Source: Chrysophaeum taylorii (lineage: Eukaryota > Sar > Pelagophyceae > Pelagomonadales > Pelagomonadaceae). From it: a stretch of DNA of 64,000 nucleotides. Under the pieces are notes generated by a model. It was not told the DNA's origin. It did no database searches and worked only from the letters and a program-made list of their open reading frames with translations. Numbering within the stretch: position 1 is the stretch's first letter; each line of letters begins with the position of its first letter. The position numbers and the translations under genes are program-made. This document shows positions 28,278-36,010 of the stretch, one piece after another. The stretch covers positions 62,001 through 126,000 of the forward strand of contig JAQMWT010000149.1 in NCBI GenBank assembly GCA_029834535.1, read 5' to 3'.

Positions 28278-29801
28278 CTATAGGTACGGCGCGTCGTCGT
28301 CGTCGTCGTCGTCGTATTTGGCGACGTCACGACCATTGAATGGTCTAATAGGACGGTAGCGTTCAGCGGCGGGAGGAATGTTTTCAAGCTCGCGCTGAAG
28401 GGCCATCGTAGACCATGTGGTGGCCGCGGCGTCGTGGCCTGGAAGCGGGTCGGCGGGAACTACGCGGCGGTTGGCGGGGTCGGCGGGAACGCGATGGTCG
28501 GGGCTGCAGCGGTGTTGATGCGGTGGCATCGCGGCGAGGCTCGAAGAACTCGCGATGGGGGTGACGACGACCCGTGGTCTGTTTCGCTCGACGAAAAGGA
28601 CGGAGAGGTTCGTCGCGAGGGTCGGGTGAACGTCGCGGACGTCCAAGTTGTTGTCGTTGGCGTAGAGCTCCCGGAGCTGGCCGGAAGGGAGATGGCGATC
28701 GTGGGGCGGCCCGCGACGGTGGTCGTAGCAGAGGGGTGCGAGGACGTCGAGTCTGCCGGTGAGACGGTTGTGGCCGAGAAAGAGGACGCGAAGGGACACG
28801 AGGCAGGCGAGCGAAGCCGGCAATTCGCCCGTGAGCCAGCAGTTGGACGCGTTGAGGACCTCGAGTTTTGAAAGCGCGCCAAGAGAGGGCGGGATGGCAC
28901 CGGTGAAGGAGTTGTGGTCGACGTGGAGGGCCTCGAGGCGCGTTAGGTTGCCGAGGGCCTCGGGAAGCGCGCCGCTGAGTCTGTTCGACGAGACGTTGAG
29001 GTAAACGAGGCGGGTCGCCGCGGCGAGGCTCGCGGGCAGCTCGCCCGAAAAGCGGTTCGCGCTGAGGTCGAGGGTCTCGAGGCACCTGAGGGTACCCAGG
29101 GAGGTCGGAATCTCGCCGACGAGCTGGTTGTGGTGGAGGAGGAGCTCTCGGAGGTTGGCGAGCGAGCCAAGGCTGCGCGGGAGCTCGCCGCGCAGCGAAT
29201 TCGAAAAGAGCGCGAGGCCGACGACCCTCCCCATCTTGGCCGTCACGCCGAACCACCGAGACACGTCGATGTCGCTCGCCGACCACCCCTCGGACCATTC
29301 CCAGGAGTTTTCGCCGTCGGTCGCGCAGTAGAGGTCGTGGAGCACGCACCACGCGGGCGGCGAGCCGATCCACCCCGTCAGCTGCTTCCACGAGGTCTCG
29401 ACTATGCCAAAGTCGGCCGGCAAGCCTTTTTTGGAGTGCCGTCGCATGTTGGCCATGACCATGGCCTTGGAGGCCGTCTCGCACATGCGGGTCCGCGCGA
29501 GGGGCGGACAAGCCGTCTCGAGCCGCGCGAGCTCGATGCCGTTGATGTACGACAGCGTGTGGAGCAAAGGCCCGAAGGGCACGCGCAAGAACGAACACGC
29601 CGAGTCCCAGAGCCCCGAGGCCTGGGCCTTCTCCATCTCCAAAATCGACGACTCCCAGTCGCGCGGATCGCCAGCGCCGTGGAACGACACGTGGTTTCTC
29701 GCGAGGACCCCGCATGATGCTGCTTTTCCCCCTACAACGCCGCCGCAGGGCCGCCGCATGGATCCCTTGTGAATGTCACCGAGCTCATCCGTCGTTTTCA
29801 T
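28278..29801 (-). CDS. Leucine-rich repeat protein, plant-type LRRs
   Basis: 507 residues from the first ATG in frame at 29801. A GTG at 29891 would extend it by 30. About seven to eight LRRs follow the LxGxLPxxLGxLxxLxxLxLxxN pattern, for example LRGELPRSLGSLANLRELLL and FTGAIPPSLGALSKLEVLNA, at about residues 195-400. They are preceded by a Trp/Cys-containing cap (about 135-185, including PPAWCVLHDLYC). No signal peptide, transmembrane helix or kinase domain is present, so this is not a typical receptor kinase. The C-terminal 120 residues are Pro/Arg/His-rich and end in an Asp tract from a GTC microsatellite. A recognition or scaffolding role is likely; the partner is unknown. Confidence 0.8.
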   Translation of the reverse strand: MKTTDELGDIHKGSMRRPCGGVVGGKAASCGVLARNHVSFHGAGDPRDWESSILEMEKAQASGLWDSACSFLRVPFGPLLHTLSYINGIELARLETACPPLARTRMCETASKAMVMANMRRHSKKGLPADFGIVETSWKQLTGWIGSPPAWCVLHDLYCATDGENSWEWSEGWSASDIDVSRWFGVTAKMGRVVGLALFSNSLRGELPRSLGSLANLRELLLHHNQLVGEIPTSLGTLRCLETLDLSANRFSGELPASLAAATRLVYLNVSSNRLSGALPEALGNLTRLEALHVDHNSFTGAIPPSLGALSKLEVLNASNCWLTGELPASLACLVSLRVLFLGHNRLTGRLDVLAPLCYDHRRGPPHDRHLPSGQLRELYANDNNLDVRDVHPTLATNLSVLFVERNRPRVVVTPIASSSSLAAMPPHQHRCSPDHRVPADPANRRVVPADPLPGHDAAATTWSTMALQRELENIPPAAERYRPIRPFNGRDVAKYDDDDDDDAPYL

Positions 29802-30199
29802 GCACCGCACCTCGCGATTCCGATCACGATCTCGAGCGGTCGGCTGTTCCTGCGCATCAACGCCTGCGAGCGAGCGAAACCCTAGGGACACCTACCTACC
29901 AGGTTTTTTGTTTGTTTTTTTTTTCTCGACAACCGTTGTCGGAAGGAAGAAGAAGAAGCATTGACATTTGGAGAAGGGTTTTTTGGTCATCATTTTTGTC
30001 ATGTCCCGTGCGCCGGCGGCGCTGTCGGAAACCACCTTGGATGCCCCATAAGGCGCCCCGAGGTGGTCGAGCCAACCTTCCGAACAAGTAGAAGAAAAAA
30101 GAATAAGTAAACAAGGGGACTGACTGACTAACTAACTCCCGAAGTCCTTTGTTGATTGACAGTGCGGACCGCAGCAGCAGCAGCAATTCTGCAAAAAAA
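29802..30199. other. Intergenic region
   Basis: Shared upstream region of the divergent LRR gene and the first copy of the tandem family. It contains T-runs near 29905-29922 and a CAGCAGCAGCAGCA repeat near 30172-30186. No gene recognised. Confidence 0.5.
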
Positions 30200-30880
30200 A
30201 TGAGCGATGGTGGTGGTCCCCACGGCGACACGTGCTGCTGGCAATCTCTCGCGCTGTGCTTGCAGCCCGTCGTCGCGCAGTGGCGATGCCGCCCCGGTTG
30301 GGAACCCATGCGCCTCGGGTCGTCCTCGCAATCCAGCGACGGCACCGAGGAGGACGACGCGACAACCTATTACGCGGCAGCGACGACGAGGTTGACGGCG
30401 ACGACCAAACGCGCTCCGCGCTGGCATTCGGGGATCGGCGGCCCGCCCCGCTCCGCTCGAGGCCCCGTCTCGCAATTTGCACCGTATTCGCGTCGAAAGC
30501 CGAGCAAATACGAACACTACCACACCGACGCCGAGGGCATCAGCCAAGCCATCGGTCGCCCGCACGATAGCCCTCATAACAACACCCCGCGCTTGCATCT
30601 CAACCTCAAGGTCGACGTCTTCGTTTACGAAAAAGGTCCGTTCGATTCAGTTCCGATCGCGCGGTTGAGAGTGACCGCCCGCGCAGACGATTTCGACGTC
30701 GAAGGCATCACGATCACGCGTGCCGATGTCGAACAAAACCGATCCAAGGTGCGGACCTTACGAAGGATTGTCGGCGAGGATTGGGCCTTCCTCGAAGAAC
30801 GAGATGTCGAAGACATCCTCTTGAAAAATGGCGAGATGCGCCCTTCGAACAGATCTCCGGCTTTCAGATGGAATTTTTGA
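30200..30880 (+). CDS. Tandem-family protein, copy A (unknown function)
   Basis: 226 residues from ATG at 30200. The C-terminal 110 residues define a conserved module shared with the loci at 31540 and 32498. It contains KYEHYHTDAEGISQAIGRPH, then RLHLNLKVDVFVYEKG and LRRIVGEDWAFLEERDVEDIL. Predicted structure is mixed, with an amphipathic strand pair followed by helices. The N-terminal half is Ser/Thr/Arg-rich and not shared with copy C. No signal peptide or membrane helix. I do not recognise the family from elsewhere, so it may be lineage-restricted. Compared with copy C it carries an extra segment of about 20 residues (PFDSVPIARLRVTARADDF region). Confidence 0.7.
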   Translation: MSDGGGPHGDTCCWQSLALCLQPVVAQWRCRPGWEPMRLGSSSQSSDGTEEDDATTYYAAATTRLTATTKRAPRWHSGIGGPPRSARGPVSQFAPYSRRKPSKYEHYHTDAEGISQAIGRPHDSPHNNTPRLHLNLKVDVFVYEKGPFDSVPIARLRVTARADDFDVEGITITRADVEQNRSKVRTLRRIVGEDWAFLEERDVEDILLKNGEMRPSNRSPAFRWNF

Positions 30881-31539
30881 TAATGGCGATGTTATGTTGC
30901 TCTTTCTCTCCGGGCTTGTGTCGGTTTATCGAATGCGCGTCGTGCGAGTATCGTGGCGCCGTGCGTGAGGTGAGGTGAGGTGAGGCGAGATGAGATGAGA
31001 TGGGGGGCACGTGCTAATAAATAGACCCCGCATAAACATTTATATATACAAAATCACCACGGAGCGCAGGCGTCTATAAAAATAGTTTTAGTTTGCAATA
31101 TTTCAGAAAAGTCGCGCACATCCGTAGCAGAACTGTGAGACAAGACGAGGGACCCCGTACTCCGGGGACTGTCCGGCGCGTCGTTGACTGGGCAGGCTCC
31201 CTATATATATATACACCTCGAACTTTCGTTTCTCAAGGTCGCATCCCGCGGGGGGCGTTCTCTGCTGGCGTGTCTCCGCACCTAGCGCGACGTGAAACAC
31301 GCTCGCCGATGGGCGAGCTACACCTCTATAGTATGGTAGGAAGGGGGTCTTCGAGCCTGCTGGCGTGATCAAAACCCTCTCGGGTAGTCACTTGAAGTAA
31401 ATTTGAGGTCAAGGAACTTAAATGCGAGGCGAAGAAAGTCAACAAAGACCTAGAACCGGCCGAAAGCTCGAGAGGAAAGGCATGTGGACAACGCGACGCT
31501 CTCCAAGTTAAGCAAACGGAGCGATCTACGATGGGTAGA
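30881..31539. other. Spacer between tandem-family copies A and B
   Basis: Begins with GAGGTGAGGTGAGGTGAGG and GAGATGAGATGAGATGG runs near 30966-31001. TATATATATATA lies near 31202-31213. No coding region recognised. Confidence 0.5.
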
Positions 31540-31990
31540 TCGCTTGCTGCGGGTGTTGCGACGGTTTCCCGCGCTCCCGGCAGCTTCGCAATTCTCCGCG
31601 CTCAACTCGCATCACGCAAATTCGAGCACTACCTCATGGATTACAGTTGTGAAGGCAGCCAAGCCACCGGTCGCCGCACGACGACCTTCCTCGCTTGAAT
31701 CACAACCTCGAGGGTGACGTTTTTGTGTGTACGAAGAAGGGTCGTCGCGCTCAATATTAAAAGTAAATGAGTGATTGAAATCATCCCGCGCCGACGATCT
31801 TGACGTCCAAGAGGCCTCAAGATCATGCGTTCAATTGTCAAAGAAAAAAAATCGAGTCGGTCTCTTGGATCTGCGAAGGATCGTGGGTGTGAGGCGACTG
31901 AGCTTAAAAAGCGAGACCTCACTTGTTAAAAATGAGTACCGGGGAGATGCAAGTCGCTTGTGGTTCTCGCGCTTTCAAGCGGAATATTAG
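31540..31990 (+). pseudogene. Tandem-family copy B, degraded
   Basis: Segments homologous to copies A and C occur in order but in different frames. They are LRRFPALPAASQFSALNS, then RKFEHYLMDYSCEGSQATGR, LNHNLEGDVFVCTKKG, and finally a piece with DDLDVQEASRS and LLDLRRIVGVRRLSL. At least one in-frame stop and several frameshifts separate them. It lies midway between the intact copies on the same strand, which is the signature of a tandem duplication with one decayed member. Confidence 0.75.
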
Positions 31991-32497
31991 ATAAGACGAG
32001 GCTCGGCCGCTCTTTCTTCTACCGTGCCTCATTCTAATTTCTCGCGCGAGCGTCGTGTGAGTTTGGTAAGCGAGGAGCTACATGTGAATCATTGGGATTC
32101 CACCCACTGTAACGCGCTGCGATGCGCAGGAGCACGTCGAGAAGAAGAGAAAACCGACTTCACCCCCTAATAATTTCCACGTCGATGTGTTGAAAGCGCA
32201 GTACGTGATCTCGCCACTGGCCACCGTATCTACGCCAGCCGGCTTCTCACCCGAACTACGCCCTCTCGAGGGGCTCGCGGCGTTCTACCAGCACAGGCGT
32301 CTTGTTCCTCATATGTCTGTCTTCAATCTCGCGATGATCGACGAACAACCTCTAGGCGCCGGGATGACTGACAACCCTAGCCGAATGTCGATAACCCGGC
32401 GCGCAGCAAAAATGCATAGGTGGCCTTCCAAACAGGGAACAGTCGGGGAGGAGTGACGTTAACGATTTAGGCAGAAAAAAATAGCGCGACGTCCGTC
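31991..32497. other. Spacer between tandem-family copies B and C
   Basis: One 89-codon frame (32187-32456) is present but has no homologue I recognise and no counterpart upstream of copy A. It is left unannotated. Confidence 0.45.
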
Positions 32498-32914
32498 ATG
32501 AACCAGCGCGGCGAGACTGGATGGACAGAGCGCATGCTCCGGATGATTCGGGGACTTCCCAGACTACCGGCGGCTTCGCAGTTCGCCTCGTACGCTTGCC
32601 GCGCGCCTCGCAAGTACGAACACCATCTCTCGGACTCGGAAGGCATAAGCCAAGTCATCGGACGCCAGCACAACGGTCCTCGACTGCATCTCAACCTCAA
32701 GGTCGACGTCTTCGTTTATGAGAAAGCAGACGGCGAGACCCACGGCCGAGGGATTACGCGCCGACAAATCGATTACAACCGGGCCAGCTTGAGGGCCCTA
32801 CGAAGCGTTGTCGGCGAGAATTGGACCTCGCTCGACGAGCGCGACATAGAAGATATTCTTTACCACACCTTGGAATGCCAGCGGCGGTCGATCTTCAGAC
32901 GGATCTTCTGCTAA
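32498..32914 (+). CDS. Tandem-family protein, copy C (unknown function)
   Basis: 138 residues from ATG at 32498. The start MNQRGETGWTERMLRMIRGL leads to PRLPAASQFASYA, matching pseudogene copy B closely, and then the shared module KYEHHLSDSEGISQVIGRQH, RLHLNLKVDVFVYEKAD and LRSVVGENWTSLDERDIEDI. It is shorter than copy A because the Ser/Thr-rich N-terminus and one internal segment are absent. Copies B and C are more similar to each other at the N-terminus than either is to A, which suggests that B/C was the more recent duplication. Function unknown. Confidence 0.7.
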   Translation: MNQRGETGWTERMLRMIRGLPRLPAASQFASYACRAPRKYEHHLSDSEGISQVIGRQHNGPRLHLNLKVDVFVYEKADGETHGRGITRRQIDYNRASLRALRSVVGENWTSLDERDIEDILYHTLECQRRSIFRRIFC

Positions 32915-33758
32915 CGCCGATCGGCACTTCCGCTCTCTATCTGTCATCTGCTGTTCATAGACGGTCATCGCCGAGACAAAAAATCCCAGTGGTGTGTTTA
33001 TACTACGTAGTACTCGAACATAAGAAGCGCGCATATTTTACACGTGGGGCACGAAACGGCGGTTTTCGCGGTTTCTTTTGCTGGGAGTTTGTTTGCTTCT
33101 AAAAAGCGAAGCGTGTTATGTGCTCATCTACCGTCGTTGGCCTCATGCGCTCGGAATGCGCCATCCCACTTGGTAGGAAACCCAGTGTTTGGGCGACCTA
33201 TTGGACTGGCCGCGTGCCCAACGACTGGGAACGTATTCTGCTGCAATCCGCGCAGCTTGGAACTACCTGGCGGGCCAAGCTGGGGACTCTTGAGAATTGT
33301 GCTCATACGTAGAGAGGTCCTGGCGGGCGAAATAAGAAGACACTTCCCCAAATAAGAATCAATGGGGCGGGAGACAGAAAGGCAAGCGCAACGACGCTTG
33401 GCTGGCGATGGATCGTTTCCTAATCATGTGGTAGAGTGTTCCCTCGGCGCGTTATTGAGCGAACTCCCGCGGCCCTAAAGCCAAGACAAGCCTGCGGCCG
33501 AACACGCTGCTGCCCCCAAAGATGAGCCCGCCGAGTCCGCCCCCAACGAGGACGCCGAGAGCCTGGCCGAGAGCGAGATTATCGATTTCTTCGGCGATCT
33601 TGGCGATGACGCCCAAGTCGACACTTCATTCCTGCCCGCGCGCTGCGGGTCCCGTAAACGCCGACCCACGCCAGCTCAGCGCGGGGCACTTTGCGTACCC
33701 GGTCCGTTGTGTATACATTTACTTACCGGATCTGAAGCTTAGCGCCACGAGAAGCACA
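32915..33758. other. Intergenic region with an orphan coding-like segment
   Basis: From 33484 to 33738 the plus strand is open without an ATG. It encodes an acidic segment, including PKDEPAESAPNEDAESLAES and IIDFFGDLGDD, followed by a basic Arg/Lys patch. It could be an unrecognised exon or a gene relic. Nothing else is recognised. Confidence 0.4.
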
Positions 33759-35191
33759 ATGATGGCAAGCGGCTACCGAGGACGCACGAATTCGAGGGGG
33801 GAGCGGCATGGCGATGGGTGCTATACCTTCCCGGGCGGGACCTTCGTATACTCGGGCGAGTGGCAGCACGGACACATGGAGGGACGAGGGAGTTTGACGG
33901 TTTTTGGACCTCTTGACACGCACTCAACAATTGAGGGCGAGTTCGAGGGCGGTGAGATTCGTGGTCAAGGAACTCGAACGTGGTACGAGCAGGGGATACC
34001 GGTGAAACAGTACCGAGGCGAGTTCGATCTTGGCGAGGCATCGGGCAAGGGTGAATTTATGTCGGCGACGGAGCATTACGCGGGCGGCTTCCTCGCGAAC
34101 CTCTACGAGGGCCAGGGAACCAAAATGATTGGCGACGTCGGCGCGAGCTTCATGTCGGCATGGTATGGCGGTGATATCGAGTGTGCTCGCCTCGACGGCG
34201 AGTGGCGGCGGAACAAGCTCCACGGTCGCGGAAGCGAGAAGAGACCAGACGGCCACTCGTTTAACGGGACGTTTGTCGACGGGGTGCGACGACAGGGCGA
34301 TGTAAGGTTGAATAATCTCTCGCTCGCAAAACGAATTAGAACATTGCATGAGTAGGCGACGTGGCTCGGCGGCGCGGTCTACTCCGGCGAGTGGGATGGC
34401 GAAGACCGAAACGGCCGAGGCGAATACCGGTGCGCGCAGTCGGGTGTCTGTTACCACGGCAACTGGTGAGCGCTGCTTTCTGGTCATCCGAAAAAAGTAT
34501 GCGCAGGCTCCGAAACGTCCCAGTCGGCCGAGCCGTAGCGCTATCCGCGGCATTCGAACAGCAGGACAAAGTCGACGCGTCGGGCACCAAGACGGACAAA
34601 AGCTCCAAGGGAAAGAGAGACACGACGGCAGTGACGCTACTCACGGTACGCGCTGGCGCCGAGCTTCCAGGAATCGTGATCGAAGCGCGTCATTCGGATG
34701 CCGGTAGCTTTCCAGCCGAGGAGAGTGCCGGCGAGGCACCAGAACAAACAATGGAGTCTGCTGACGCGCGAGTCGCAACTGGCGAGAGCGGACGAAGGAT
34801 AATCGTGACATTGCTTCGAAAAGAGGAATTGTTGGATGAGGGCACTGCGGCGCTGGACTTCTTTGTGAAGAATCAAATGTCGGAGCGGCAGACTGACGCC
34901 GCGGAGAGCACGCACAAGAAACCGATCATCACAACTGCGCCTGATGTGGACGAAGACGCGCCAGAAACTGTGGAAAATGGTGATCGCGTGGATAAGCTAA
35001 CCGCCACGCTCGAATCCGGTCGAACAAACATCCGAGGAGTCGTCCTCTCGCCTAGACTCGCCGCAGGGTCGTACGTGATCGAAATCACCGACGTCTCGCG
35101 TCAGGAAGTTCAACGCTGGTCGCTGGCTGAAGCGGCCGTCTTTCCTCAAGTACCGAGTGCAATGCTGGCATTTTCAGTCGAGCCGCCGTAA
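33759..35191 (+). CDS. MORN-repeat protein with two very short introns
   Basis: Exons 33759-34301, 34356-34465 and 34507-35191, with introns of 54 nt (GTAAGG...GAGTAG) and 41 nt (GTGAGC...GCGCAG). The joined product is 445 residues. Without the splices the MORN frame stops at 34355, while a further clear MORN unit (VYSGEWDGEDRNGRGEYRC) lies in another frame immediately after, which argues strongly for the first intron. MORN units include GERHGDGCYTFPGGTFVYSG, GGEIRGQGTRTWYEQG and NKLHGRGSEKRPDGHSFNGT. They typically bind membranes or scaffold the cytoskeleton. The C-terminal 220 residues are charged and Thr/Glu/Ala-rich without a recognised domain. The start at 33759 was chosen as the first ATG close to the first repeat. 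Confidence 0.75.
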
Positions 35192-36010
35192 TCACGCTGG
35201 TATTAAGTTGCGATTTATTTCTTTGGAGCTCTGCCGACGACACATGATAGCACGTATATGGGTATCTCCATTCCGGCGACATGAGGAAATGCCATTCCGG
35301 CGACATGAGGAAATTAGGACCTTTCTCATCACGTGGCGACGGCTCTAATGGACTGGGCACACGGCGGACCGGCGCCGAGGAAGGGATCTATTCGGGATCA
35401 AGCTATATCGAGGCTAATAAGTGTCAATCAGTATGCACGCCGTGCGCCAAAAAAAATCGGCAGCTCCCGAAGGGGCCCATCCCCCTTTTTTCGCGTCTCG
35501 AGCCAAAGTACCGCCAGGAGCGTAAAACTACATCATGCGAACACACGTGTGCTCGGTGGCATTGGGTTTGTTTGGATGAGACGGAAACGGAGAAAGCGAG
35601 CCAAGCGTGCTCGGCACACTGCCGTGTGGCACGGTGGTTCGGTGGTGTGTTCGGCGAGGTGTATTGGATCGTCAACTCGGCAATCAATCAATCAAAGGAC
35701 TGATGGCCGGTAAGGTGTGTTGGGCGTCAGCGGTGAGGAGTGCGCGGTTGTGGAACTCGGCCCAGGGACAAACCGTGCTGATTTTGGTGGATCGAATCAC
35801 CGTGGCCGTTACCACCAAGCAGAAACAGGAGATACGCGAACGGTGGGATGGCGGCCGTTGGTGCGGACGGGGGTTTGAGCAAAAAACAAACAGAGCGCAG
35901 CCGGCTCTCGAGCGGGAGCAACGTCGACCGCCACAACGCGGCCTGTGCTGAACGAAACACGCGGGTGCACGCGGTAGGCTCCCGGTTTCCGTGTTACGAG
36001 GCGCTCGATA
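35192..36010. other. Intergenic region between converging genes
   Basis: A 20-bp phrase containing ATTCCGGCGACATGAGGAAAT is repeated in tandem near 35271-35312. TCAATCAATCAATCA lies near 35680-35694. No gene recognised. Confidence 0.5.

Noticed and set aside
28384-29715. A 443-codon minus-strand frame overlapping the LRR gene
   Set aside because: Pro/Arg-rich shift of the LRR frame. The LRR pattern exists only in the annotated frame.
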